Below, one piece after another: positions 32,341 to 40,490 of a stretch of DNA of 64,000 nucleotides. The notes beneath the pieces are model-generated. The model saw only the letters and a list, made by a program, of their open reading frames with translations. It was not told the DNA's origin and ran no database searches. Origin of the DNA: Aquabacter sp040755535 (lineage in GTDB: Bacteria > Pseudomonadota > Alphaproteobacteria > Rhizobiales > Xanthobacteraceae); contig JBFMAV010000004.1 of NCBI GenBank assembly GCA_040755535.1, positions 1-64,000 of the forward strand, given 5' to 3'. The position numbers and the translations under genes were made by a program. How positions within the stretch are numbered: the stretch's first letter is position 1; each line of letters starts with the position of its first letter.

Positions 32341-34827
32341 TCATGTGCCGCGCGGCTTGGCGCGGCTGGTCGCGGGCGCGTTCGCGGGGTCTTCGGGCCA
32401 GGGATGCTTGGGATAGCGCCCACGCATCTCCGTGCGCACTTCTCGCCAGGAGCCGCGCCAGAATTGAGGCAGGTCCCGCGTCACCTGGATCGGCCGGTGC
32501 GCCGGCGAAAGCAGGGAGAGGGTCAGCGGGACGCGCCCGCCCGCGATGACGGGATGGGCCTTTAGCCCGAACACTTCCTGCACGCGGATCGCCAGCAGGG
32601 GGCCGTCCTCCTCATAGGTGATGGGCAGACGCGAACCGGATGGCGCGTCGAAATGGGTGGGCGCCTCCTGCTCTAGCCGGGCGGTCAAGTCGTAGGGGAG
32701 GAGCGCGCGCAGGGCATTGGAGAGATCGTCCGCTCCGATGTCGCTGAGCGCGCTCTTGCCGGAGAGGAAGGGCGCGAGCCATTCCTCGATCCCGGCTTCG
32801 AGCGCGGCGTCGGAGAGGTCCGGCCAGGGCTCGCCTTCTGCGGCGCGCAGGAAGCGGACTCGGTCGCGCCATTGGGCGAGGGTGGCGCTCCAGGGCAGGC
32901 GCGAAAGGCCAAGGCCCGCGATGCCCCGTGCCAGGGCCCGGGCGGTGTCGGCTCCCATGGGGACCGCGCGCGGGCGGTCGGCGAGGACAAGCGCGCCGAG
33001 GCGCCGGACCTCTCGGGCCCGCACGGCCGCCGCGGCCGTGTCAAAGGCCACCTCTACGCCCGCGACGATCTGGTCGGCGAAAAGGTCGTCAATCTCGCTC
33101 TCGTCCAGCGCCGCCGCGAGCGTGATCCGAGCGCCCTCCGCGCGGCCCGAAACCTCGGCCACCGCAAGATAGGATGCGCGGGCCAGCGCCGTCGCGGGGT
33201 CGATCACCGCGCCCCGCCCGCTCGCCAGCAGAAAACGCGTGCCGTCGCCGCGCGCCTTGGCGATGCGGTCGGGATAGGCGAGGGCCAAAAGGGCAGCCGG
33301 CGCAGGCGCTTGGCCTCGGCTGCCGGAGGCGCCGCCAAGCTCCGCCCAGCGGGACGCGAGGCGGCGGGCATCCTCCGCCCGGCGCGAGCGGTCGCGGCGG
33401 AAGCCGTCGAGACGGTGGAGCAGGTCCACGCCATCCCCTCCGAGGCCCCGTTCCACCAGCACGGCCGCGATGTCGGCGGCCGTCTGGCCGGCGCCGGCCG
33501 CAGCTCCGGCGACCACCATATGGGCGAGGCGCGGGGGCAGCGGCAGGCGCTCCATACGCTTGCCCATGGGCGAGATCGCGCCGTCAAAATCCAGCGCGCC
33601 GAGCTGGTGCAGCAGGGCCTTGGCCTCGGCGAGGGCCGGCACAGGCGGAGGATCGAGGAACGGCAGGGCGCGCGGGTCGCGCACCCCCCAGGCGGCGAGG
33701 TCGAGCACGAGGCCGGACAGGTCGGCGGCGAGAATCTCAGGCGTGGCAAAGGGTTGGAGGCTCGCCGTCTCGCCTTCGCTCCACAGCCGATAGCAGATGC
33801 CCGGCTCTGTTCGCCCGGCCCGGCCCCGCCTCTGGTCGGCGGCGGCGCGGGAGACGCGCACGGTTTCGAGGCGGGTCAGTCCCACATCGGGCTCAAAGCG
33901 CGGGACGCGGGCAAGTCCGCTGTCCACCACCACCCGGACCCCATCGATGGTGAGACTGGTTTCCGCGATGGAGGTGGCGAGTACCACCTTGCGCCGGCCG
34001 GGGGGCGCGGGGGAGACGGCGCGGTCCTGCTCGGCGGCGTCGAGCGCGCCGTAGAGTGGAACGATGTCGAGGTCGGGATCCCTAAGTGCTTCACGCAGAA
34101 GGGTTTCCGTCCTGCGAATCTCGGCCGCGCCGGGCAGGAAGGCGAGCACCGAGCCGCGTTCCGCCGCCAAGGCCCGCCGCACCGCTTCCGCCATCTGGCG
34201 GTCCAGCGGCGCGCGCGGGTCGCGGCCGAGATAGCGGGTCTCCACCGGAAAGGCGCGGCCCTCGCTTTCGATCACCGGCGCGGCCGGGCCGGCCCCGCCC
34301 AAAAGGGCGGAAACCCTGGCCCCGTCAAGGGTTGCGGACATGGGCAGGATGCGCAGGTCGTCCCTCAACCCGGCCTGGGCGTCGAGGGCCAGGGCGAGGC
34401 CCAGATCGGCGTCGAGGGAGCGTTCGTGGTATTCGTCGAACAGGACCGCCGCGACGTCCGGGAGGTCCGGATGGTCGAGTATCATCCGGGTAAAAACGCC
34501 TTCGGTGACGACTTCCACGCGCGTACGCGACGATATTTCCGCCTTCATACGCACGCGATACCCGATCTTACCCCCGACCGGCTCGCCGAGCGTCCCGGCC
34601 ATGCGCGCCGCCGCCGCCCGGGCCGCGAGACGGCGGGGTTCGAGCACCAGGATCTTGCGGCCGGCGACCCAGGGCTCGTCCATGAGGGCGAGGGGGACCC
34701 GGGTCGTCTTGCCGGCGCCGGGCGGGGCGACGAGGACGGCGGCAGTCCGCTCGGCCAGCGTGGCGCGCAGGGCGGGCAGGACGGCGTCGATGGGCAGGGG
34801 CGTGGCGAAGGAGCGAGCCTCGGGCAT
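32341..34827 (-). CDS. hrpB: ATP-dependent helicase HrpB
   Basis: An 828-residue DEAH/RHA-family helicase: Walker A VLVAPPGAGKTTRVP (near residue 35), VVTEGVFTRMI, Walker B LFDEYHERSLDADL, SATLDGARVS, SIAETSLTIDGVRVVVDSG, QRRGRAGRTEPGICYRLW, then the HA2 and the HrpB-specific C-terminal domain (HPVIAGGRVPLTL, LSPAHRPIQVTRDLPQFWRGSW). Its exact role is unclear; relatives are dispensable putative RNA helicases. The start at 34827 is the second ATG; 34842 is also possible. Confidence 0.94.
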   Translation of the reverse strand: MPEARSFATPLPIDAVLPALRATLAERTAAVLVAPPGAGKTTRVPLALMDEPWVAGRKILVLEPRRLAARAAAARMAGTLGEPVGGKIGYRVRMKAEISSRTRVEVVTEGVFTRMILDHPDLPDVAAVLFDEYHERSLDADLGLALALDAQAGLRDDLRILPMSATLDGARVSALLGGAGPAAPVIESEGRAFPVETRYLGRDPRAPLDRQMAEAVRRALAAERGSVLAFLPGAAEIRRTETLLREALRDPDLDIVPLYGALDAAEQDRAVSPAPPGRRKVVLATSIAETSLTIDGVRVVVDSGLARVPRFEPDVGLTRLETVRVSRAAADQRRGRAGRTEPGICYRLWSEGETASLQPFATPEILAADLSGLVLDLAAWGVRDPRALPFLDPPPVPALAEAKALLHQLGALDFDGAISPMGKRMERLPLPPRLAHMVVAGAAAGAGQTAADIAAVLVERGLGGDGVDLLHRLDGFRRDRSRRAEDARRLASRWAELGGASGSRGQAPAPAALLALAYPDRIAKARGDGTRFLLASGRGAVIDPATALARASYLAVAEVSGRAEGARITLAAALDESEIDDLFADQIVAGVEVAFDTAAAAVRAREVRRLGALVLADRPRAVPMGADTARALARGIAGLGLSRLPWSATLAQWRDRVRFLRAAEGEPWPDLSDAALEAGIEEWLAPFLSGKSALSDIGADDLSNALRALLPYDLTARLEQEAPTHFDAPSGSRLPITYEEDGPLLAIRVQEVFGLKAHPVIAGGRVPLTLSLLSPAHRPIQVTRDLPQFWRGSWREVRTEMRGRYPKHPWPEDPANAPATSRAKPRGT

Positions 34828-34991
34828 GGCCCGCGTTAGCACAGGCCGGCGGCTCGCCGGAAGCGTGGGGGCGGGCGGGGCGACAAAAAGGCGGGCATCG
34901 CTTATCTAAGGCGCGCGCCGTTTCGTTTTCGCAACGGACCCCGGCCCCATGGGCCTGTGCGATGCCCCGCTGCCAAGGATGCCTTCGTCCC

Positions 34992-35987
34992 ATGTCCTCC
35001 GCTCCCTCCTCGCTCACCGATAAGGTCCGCACCTTTGCCGTCGAGAGCGGCGTCGCGGCCGCCGCCTTCTTGGGCGGGCGGGCGGTGTTCGTGGAGGATG
35101 GCGGCGGCGCGCTGCTGGTGGGCGAGGAGGAGACGCGGATCGCGCTGCATGACGGGGTGCCGCTGGAGGTGGTGGGCGATGGCCAGCGCCTTCTGTCCGC
35201 CGGCGATGACGGGACGGTGCGTGCGCTGGACGCGGAAGGCGGGGTGAAGGTGCTGGCCGAGCATAAGGGCCGCTGGATCGACCATGTGGCTTTGGGACCG
35301 GACGGAAGCTTCGCCTATTCAGCGGGCAAGACCGCCTATTTCGTCCCGGCCAAGGGCGAGGAGCGCCGGGCCCTCGACGTGCCCTCCACGGTGGGCGGCC
35401 TCGGCTTCGCGCCCAAGGGGATCCGCCTCGCGGTCGCCCATTATGGCGGGGTCACGGTGTGGTTTCCCAATGCCGCCGGCGTGAAGCCCGAGGGCCTGGG
35501 CTGGAAGGGCTCCCATCTCGGCGTGCTGTTCAGCCCCGACGGCCGGTTCCTGGTCACCACCATGCAGGAGCCGGCATTGCATGGCTGGCGCCTGTCGGAT
35601 GGCGGGCATATGCGCATGAGCGGCTATCCGGCGCGGGTGAAGTCCTTCGGCTTCACGGCGGACGGCAAGTGGCTGGCCTCGTCCGGCTCGACGGAAGTCA
35701 TTCTCTGGCCGTTCCAGAGCAAGGAAGGCCCCATGGGCAAGCAGCCGGGCATGCTGGCCCCGGCGCCGAACACGCGCGTCTGCAAGGTGGCGTGCCACCC
35801 CAAGGACCCGGTGGTGGCGGTCGGCTATGAGGACGGCATGGTGCTCATGGCCCGCATCACGGACGGCGCGGAAATCCTGCTGCGGGCGCCCGACAAGGCG
35901 AAGGTCAGCGCGCTGGCGTGGCGGGCCGACGGGGGTGCCGTGGCCTTCGGCACCGAGCAGGGCGGGGCGGGTCTGCTGGAATTCTAG
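34992..35987 (+). CDS. WD40 repeat beta-propeller protein
   Basis: A 331-residue protein composed of WD40-like repeats: GDGQRLLSAGDDGTVRALD, IDHVALGPDGSFAYSAGKTAYF, GLGFAPKGIRLAVAHYGGVTVW, GVLFSPDGRFLVTTMQEPALHGW, SFGFTADGKWLASSGSTEVILW, KVACHPKDPVVAVGYEDGMVLM and ALAWRADGGAVAFGTEQGGAGLLEF, giving about seven blades. No signal peptide, so a cytosolic scaffold. Function unknown. Divergent from hrpB. The stop codon TAG is the first part of a palindromic repeat (copy B), so the C-terminus ends exactly at the element. Confidence 0.85.
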   Translation: MSSAPSSLTDKVRTFAVESGVAAAAFLGGRAVFVEDGGGALLVGEEETRIALHDGVPLEVVGDGQRLLSAGDDGTVRALDAEGGVKVLAEHKGRWIDHVALGPDGSFAYSAGKTAYFVPAKGEERRALDVPSTVGGLGFAPKGIRLAVAHYGGVTVWFPNAAGVKPEGLGWKGSHLGVLFSPDGRFLVTTMQEPALHGWRLSDGGHMRMSGYPARVKSFGFTADGKWLASSGSTEVILWPFQSKEGPMGKQPGMLAPAPNTRVCKVACHPKDPVVAVGYEDGMVLMARITDGAEILLRAPDKAKVSALAWRADGGAVAFGTEQGGAGLLEF

Positions 35988-36102
35988 AGCCTGATCCGAT
36001 CAGGTTGAATCAACATGATCGGTGAATCAGTCTCGAAACTATTGATAGAGAATGCGTGATCCGATCTGCCTGCGGTGCAGGCTGATCGGCGCACGCTCTG
36101 AG
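35984..36102 (+). repeat. Dispersed palindromic element, copy B (full, 119 bp)
   Basis: Full-length copy. Left terminus CTAGAGC; hairpin 1 CCGATCAGG...TGATCGG; conserved box ATTGATAGAGAATGCG; hairpin 2 with the stem CCGATC-T-GCCTGC pairing with GCAGGC-T-GATCGG; right terminus GCTCTGAG. It sits between the WD40 gene, whose stop it contains, and the end of fixJ. It is therefore in a convergent gap where it might also form a bidirectional transcript-end structure. Confidence 0.85.
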
Positions 36103-36116
36103 CCCGCGCGGACGCG

Positions 36117-36722
36117 TCAGGCGACGCCGGCGCGCACCGCGCAGCGCACCAGTTCGGAGACGCTGGTGGCCTGGAGCTTGCTCATCACATTGGCCCGGTA
36201 GACTTCCACCGTGCGCGGGCTGATATCGAGGATGCGGGCGATCACCTTGTTCGCGTCGCCCGCCACCAGGCGCTCGAACACCTGCCGCTCGCGGTGGCTC
36301 AGCGTGGCGAGCCGTTCCACGAAAACCTTCAGCACGGCATCCATCTGCTCGTCGCCGCAGCGGGCCATGGCGGTTTTCAGCGCGGTGATCAGCACCTCGT
36401 CGTCGAACGGCTTCTCGATGAAGTCGGCCGCCCCGAGCTTCATGGCCTCAACGGCGAGCGGCACGTCCCCATGGCCGGTCATCAGCACCACAGGGAAGCC
36501 GCGCCCGTTGGCGCGCACCTGGCGCAACAATTCGATGCCGTCGATCTCGGGCATGCGGATGTCGCTGAGGACGCAGCCGAGCGGCAGATCGCGCAGGCTG
36601 GAAAGGAAGGGAGGCGCGCCATCATACAGGCGCACGGAAAAGCCCGAAGACCCGAGCAGAAACGCGAGGGATTCGCGCATGGCCTCGTCGTCATCGACCA
36701 CATGAACCAGGTTATTTTCCAT
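36117..36722 (-). CDS. fixJ: FixJ, two-component response regulator
   Basis: A 201-residue FixJ: receiver with DDD (10-12), phospho-acceptor Asp54 in LSDIRMPEIDG, MTGHGDVPLAV, DFIEKPFDDEVL, then a LuxR-type helix-turn-helix (LSHRERQVFERLVAGDANKVIARILDISPRTVEVYRANVMSKL). It activates fixK/nif-type promoters at low oxygen. The start at 36722 aligns with known FixJ; an ATG at 36740 is in frame. It overlaps the end of fixL by 11 bp, so the pair is translationally coupled. Confidence 0.95.
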   Translation of the reverse strand: MENNLVHVVDDDEAMRESLAFLLGSSGFSVRLYDGAPPFLSSLRDLPLGCVLSDIRMPEIDGIELLRQVRANGRGFPVVLMTGHGDVPLAVEAMKLGAADFIEKPFDDEVLITALKTAMARCGDEQMDAVLKVFVERLATLSHRERQVFERLVAGDANKVIARILDISPRTVEVYRANVMSKLQATSVSELVRCAVRAGVA

Positions 36723-38253
36723 CGTCGCGGGACTCTTCATTGTCTCCGGCAGGGAGCGTCAGATGGAAGAAGGCTCCACCGTCCTCGTTTTTCTCTACCC
36801 ACAATCTACCGCCATGGGCTTCGACGATGGTGCGGCTAATGGACAGACCCACGCCCATGCCGTGCTCCTTCGTGGTGACGAAGGGCTGAAACAGCCGGTC
36901 CATCACTTCGTCCGCAAGGCCGGGTCCCGTGTCGGACACGCCGATCTCGACCATATTGTCGTCGCTCGGCCGGGCCGAGAGGGTGATTTCGCGGCGCGGG
37001 CAGGACTGCATGGCATCCACCGCATTGCGGATCAGATTGACCAGCACCTGCTGGATTTGCACGCGATCGGCCAGAACCGTGGACACATCGGGATGCAGGT
37101 CGAGCCGTGAAACGATGCCGGCCTCGCGCCCGCCCACGAGCGCCAGCGCGCTCGCCTCGTCGATCAATTGGGACACCTTCTCCACCCGCCGATCCGTTTC
37201 CCCGCGCGACACGAAATTACGGAGCCGGCGAATGATCTGGCCCGCGCGCACTGCCTGTTCGGACGCCTTGTCCAGGGCCTCCTTCACCTTTGGCAGGGCT
37301 TCCATCTCTTCCTGGTCGAGCAGGCGCCGGCAGCCCTTGAGATAATTGCTGACCGCCGCCAGCGGCTGGTTCAGCTCATGGGCGAGCGTGGAGGCCATCT
37401 CGCCCATGGCGGTGAGCCGCGACACGTGCACCAATTCGGACTGGAGCACCTGGAGCCGGGCCTGGGTCTGCTGGCGCTCGGTCAGGTCGGTGATGAAGCC
37501 CGTGAAGTGCCGCTCCTCGCCCGAGCGCATTTCGCCCACCGCCAGTTCCATGGGGAAGATGGAGCCGTCGCGGCGCTGGCCGTTGACGATGCGCCCGCGC
37601 CCGATGATGCGCTTCACGCCGGTCTTCAGATATTGCGCGAGATAGCCGTCATGGCGGGTCCGGTCGGGCTCGGACATGAGGGTGGAGACATTCCGCCCCA
37701 CCGCCTCGGCCGCCGACCAGCCGAACAGGCGCTCGGCCGTGGCGCTGAAGGAGCGCATGATGCCCCGCTCGTCGATGACGATCATGGCTTCGGGCACGGT
37801 ATCTAGGATCGAGCGCAAATGGGCTTCGCGCGCCCGCAACTCGGCTTCCGCGCTCTTCTGCACGTCGATGGCGAACAGGACGCCGCGCATCCAGGTGGGG
37901 CGCCCGGTCTCGTCCTTGCGCACCTGCCCCTGGGAGCGGACCCAGCCCGTGGCCCCACCGGGGCGGATGACACGATAATCGATGGCGTAGCGAGTGCCGC
38001 CCGCCAGTGCCCGCACGATGGCCTGACGGCGTGCGTCCCGGTCGTCGGGATGCACCACGGCGTCGAGGGCGGCGAAGGCGGTGATGCGTTCCGAAAGCCC
38101 GAGCAGCCGGGCGCAGGTCTGCGACATCAGGATGCGGCTGGTTTCCAGGTCCAGGGACCAGGTTCCAATCCCCGCCGCATCCAGGGTCGCCCCCAGATCC
38201 TCCGCGGCCAGCACGTGATCGGCCAGTCCGGTCTCGTCCAAATTAGCCGTCAT
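36712..38253 (-). CDS. fixL: FixL, oxygen-sensing histidine kinase
   Basis: A 513-residue soluble FixL: PAS 1 (residues about 20-135), heme PAS 2 (about 145-260), HisKA with His292 in STLAHELNQPLAAV, HATPase with NLIRNAVDAM and DTGPGLADEV. The heme ligand is His201 in RHDGYLAQY, aligning with His200 of Bradyrhizobium FixL; Arg221 in IIGRGRIVNGQRRDG aligns with its O2-contacting Arg220. The residue equivalent to Arg206 is Gln207, a notable change. Under low O2 it phosphorylates FixJ. The ATG at 38253 is preferred; an in-frame GTG at 38283 exists. Confidence 0.94.
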   Translation of the reverse strand: MTANLDETGLADHVLAAEDLGATLDAAGIGTWSLDLETSRILMSQTCARLLGLSERITAFAALDAVVHPDDRDARRQAIVRALAGGTRYAIDYRVIRPGGATGWVRSQGQVRKDETGRPTWMRGVLFAIDVQKSAEAELRAREAHLRSILDTVPEAMIVIDERGIMRSFSATAERLFGWSAAEAVGRNVSTLMSEPDRTRHDGYLAQYLKTGVKRIIGRGRIVNGQRRDGSIFPMELAVGEMRSGEERHFTGFITDLTERQQTQARLQVLQSELVHVSRLTAMGEMASTLAHELNQPLAAVSNYLKGCRRLLDQEEMEALPKVKEALDKASEQAVRAGQIIRRLRNFVSRGETDRRVEKVSQLIDEASALALVGGREAGIVSRLDLHPDVSTVLADRVQIQQVLVNLIRNAVDAMQSCPRREITLSARPSDDNMVEIGVSDTGPGLADEVMDRLFQPFVTTKEHGMGVGLSISRTIVEAHGGRLWVEKNEDGGAFFHLTLPAGDNEESRDDGK

Positions 38254-38320
38254 GCCATGCTCTGCGGCGGTTGTGGGCGCCACCTATCCGAAGCGCAATC
38301 CCGCTTGGCACGCAAGCGAA

Positions 38321-38353
38321 ATAGCGTTCCGCTTGGGCGAAACGGAACGCTAT
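38321..38353. promoter_or_regulatory. Long perfect inverted repeat upstream of fixL
   Basis: ATAGCGTTCCG and its exact reverse complement CGGAACGCTAT, 11 bp each with an 11-base spacer, lie 68 bp upstream of the fixL ATG and 44 bp past the usp stop. GTTCCG...CGGAAC resembles sites bound by IclR-type regulators. A second small repeat, CGCTTG/CAAGCG, lies at about 38302-38318. No T run follows on the minus strand, so an operator is favoured over a terminator. Confidence 0.45.
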
Positions 38354-38396
38354 GGCAACGCTTTAGCAGTGATCGGAGATGGCGCACCCCGCCGTC

Positions 38397-39236
38397 TCAA
38401 TGCGACAGGAACAGGGGCACGGGATTGGTCTTGAGCAGGGTCTGCGTGACCCCGCCCGCGAGCCACTCCCAGAACATGGAATGCTTGTAGGCGCCCATGA
38501 CCACGAGGTCGGCGGGATTGCGCTCCAGATAGCGGACGAGGGTGCGGGCCACGCCGTCCGGTCCCACCGGCAGGTCGGTCTCCGTCACCTTGATCCCGTG
38601 GCGCGACAGCCACAGCGCCGCATCGGCGCCCGGCACCTTGCTGGCCAGGGCCTTTTCATCCACCACGCTGACCAGTTCGACGCCGTCCGCGCTCTGCAAC
38701 AGAGGCAGGGCCGCCGAAACGGCGCGTGCCGCCTGCAGGCTTCCGTCCCACGCCACGAGGATCTGCTTCGCCACGAAGGACTCCGCCTTCGGGGGCACCA
38801 GGATGAGCGGGTGTCCGCCTTCGAACAGCGTGTTTTCGATGAGGCCCCGGTCCACGTCGATGGTGGCGCTTTCCGCATCGAGGATGACAATGTCATGCAC
38901 GCGGGCCTGGGCGACGAAGTCGCGCAGCAATTCGGCATAGGAGAGCTGATGGCTTTCCACGGTGCAGTTGACGCCGGCGGCCTCGGCCTCGCCCCGGCTG
39001 TGTTCGGCGACCTTTTCCGCCAACAGGCGCAGGCGCCGGTTTTCCGCCGCGATCAGCGTGTTCGCGAAGTCGCTCACCACGGCGTGGTGGAGGCTGATGC
39101 GAACCGAGGTCGCCTGCACCGTCAGGTGGGCGCCGCACTGGCGGGCCATGGTGAGCGCATAGCCGAGCGCCGACGCGGACTCGTTCACACCTTCTTCCGT
39201 GGTGCCGACAAGAATGCTCTTGATCCCTTGAACCAT
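38397..39236 (-). CDS. Tandem universal stress protein
   Basis: A 279-residue protein with two UspA domains. The first (residues 4-150) is degenerate. The second begins KQILVAWDGSLQAARAV and ends with the nucleotide-binding motif VVMGAYKHSMFWEWLAGGVTQTLLKTNPVPLFL. The start at 39236 has GGGAGG five bases upstream; sequence upstream in frame is not protein-like. An FNR/FixK-type box at 39289-39302 sits at the spacing of a class II activator site, so low-oxygen induction is likely. Same strand as, and upstream of, fixLJ. Confidence 0.88.
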   Translation of the reverse strand: MVQGIKSILVGTTEEGVNESASALGYALTMARQCGAHLTVQATSVRISLHHAVVSDFANTLIAAENRRLRLLAEKVAEHSRGEAEAAGVNCTVESHQLSYAELLRDFVAQARVHDIVILDAESATIDVDRGLIENTLFEGGHPLILVPPKAESFVAKQILVAWDGSLQAARAVSAALPLLQSADGVELVSVVDEKALASKVPGADAALWLSRHGIKVTETDLPVGPDGVARTLVRYLERNPADLVVMGAYKHSMFWEWLAGGVTQTLLKTNPVPLFLSH

Positions 39237-39288
39237 GGGTTCCTCCCTTGGATGGCGCCCACGATCACGCCTCGGCTCCCGTGCTGCG

Positions 39289-39302
39289 TTGAGCCAGATC
39301 AA
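39289..39302 (-). promoter_or_regulatory. FNR/FixK-type binding box
   Basis: TTGATCTGGCTCAA on the minus strand (TTGAG-CCAG-ATCAA on plus), matching TTGAT-N4-ATCAA at nine of ten positions. Its centre is about 60 bp before the usp ATG, which fits a -41.5 site with a leader of about 20 bases. The FixK-type protein encoded at 23990-24673 has the matching ETVSR helix. Confidence 0.65.
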
Positions 39303-39392
39303 GCAGGCGGCCCTTAGGGAAAGTGACGGAGGATCAGGGCCTCTTGCCGCCACCGGAGCCGCCCGTCGGACACCCCCGAGCGGCCCTGAGCG

Positions 39393-39704
39393 TCACAGCC
39401 CCGCGAAGCGCAGGGAGGCGGTGACGGCGACCGCAGCGAGCACCGCGAAGAAATCGCTGCGCAGCAGCTTCGCCGCAAGCAGCGCCGCCGCCAATCCCAG
39501 CGCGAGCGGCAGGTCGCCATGGGCGGCGGTGGGGGCGACGATGGCCACGATCACCGCGCCGGGCAGGCATTCCAGGATGCGCCGCACGCGTGGGGTGAGC
39601 GGGATGAAGCGCATCACCACGAAGCCGGCGGTGCGGTTGAACAGGGTGGTCGCCGCCATCACGCAGATGGCGATTAGGGTGGGGGCGTCGAGGAGGCTAG
39701 TCAT
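39393..39704 (-). CDS. azlD: AzlD family branched-chain amino acid exporter subunit
   Basis: A 103-residue, four-helix membrane protein of the AzlD family: ATTLFNRTAGFVVMRFIPLTPRVRRILECLPGAVIVAIVAPTA and LPLALGLAAALLAAKLLRSDFFAVLAAVAV. AzlD is the small partner of AzlC; the BrnFE-like pair exports branched-chain amino acids or methionine. The start overlaps the end of azlC by eight bases. Confidence 0.88.
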   Translation of the reverse strand: MTSLLDAPTLIAICVMAATTLFNRTAGFVVMRFIPLTPRVRRILECLPGAVIVAIVAPTAAHGDLPLALGLAAALLAAKLLRSDFFAVLAAVAVTASLRFAGL

Positions 39705-40407
39705 CGCTGAAGCCCCCCGCCACCGCGCCGCTCACCGCGCCGATGAAGATGAACCACCAGCCGGGCACCAGGAAGGAGGCCGCGACCGAGACGAGCGCGG
39801 CGACGCCCCAGCCCACAACCTCGCGCCGGCCCTTCCAGTTGGGAACCAGCATGGCGATGAAGAAGGCCGGCACCACCACGTCGATGGCCACCGCCTTGGG
39901 ATCGGGCAGGCCGCCGCCGATCACCTGTCCCGCTGTCGAGGACAGGACCCACATGACCCAGGTGAAGCTGCCCGAGCCCACGAAGAAGGCCGCGTCGCGC
40001 CCGCCTTGCGAATAGTAACGCATGGTGGCCGCCCAATTGTTGTCGGCCAGCAGGAACAGCGAGGGATAGGATTTCCAGGCCGGCAGCTCACCGAACCAGG
40101 GACGCATGGAGGCGGCCATCAGCAGATGGCGCATGTTCACCGTGAAGGTCAGCAGAGCGAGCGCCAGCAGGCTCGGCACGGTCCACTCCGCTTGCCAGCC
40201 CTCAAGCGCCACCATCTGGGCGAGGCCGGCGAACACGAGGGCGCTGGAGAGCGCGGTCTCCAGCCAGGAAAAGCCCTTCTGGGCGGAGGCGGCGCCGAAG
40301 GCGAGGCCGAACAGCCACATGCCGGGCATGAGCGGCACCATGACGCGCGCCCCGGCCAGAAAGGCGTCGCGGCTGAAGCGCACGGCGGAAGAAGAGGGCG
40401 CGTCCAT
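39697..40407 (-). CDS. azlC: AzlC family branched-chain amino acid exporter subunit
   Basis: A 236-residue membrane protein with about six to seven helices and AzlC landmarks: FLAGARVMVPLMPGMWLFGLAFGAAS, SALVFAGLAQMVALEGW, TFTVNMRHLLMAASMRPWF, SLFLLADNNWA and PNWKGRREVVGWGVAALVSV. Forms the large subunit with AzlD. Upstream is a LysR regulator on the same strand, 83 bp away, rather than the usual Lrp/AsnC regulator. Confidence 0.88.
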   Translation of the reverse strand: MDAPSSSAVRFSRDAFLAGARVMVPLMPGMWLFGLAFGAASAQKGFSWLETALSSALVFAGLAQMVALEGWQAEWTVPSLLALALLTFTVNMRHLLMAASMRPWFGELPAWKSYPSLFLLADNNWAATMRYYSQGGRDAAFFVGSGSFTWVMWVLSSTAGQVIGGGLPDPKAVAIDVVVPAFFIAMLVPNWKGRREVVGWGVAALVSVAASFLVPGWWFIFIGAVSGAVAGGFSDD

Positions 40408-40490
40408 GGGGCTCCACGCGATGGAAGACCCCGCTCATGCCATAGGCCCCCGGACCCACCAACCCGATTTGCGCATGGCGGGAGGGCGAG

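Noticed and set aside
35984..36102. Repeat copy B as a simple terminator for the WD40 gene
   Set aside because: Hairpins are strong, but no T run follows either one, and the same sequence recurs in unrelated settings. It may still influence transcript ends.
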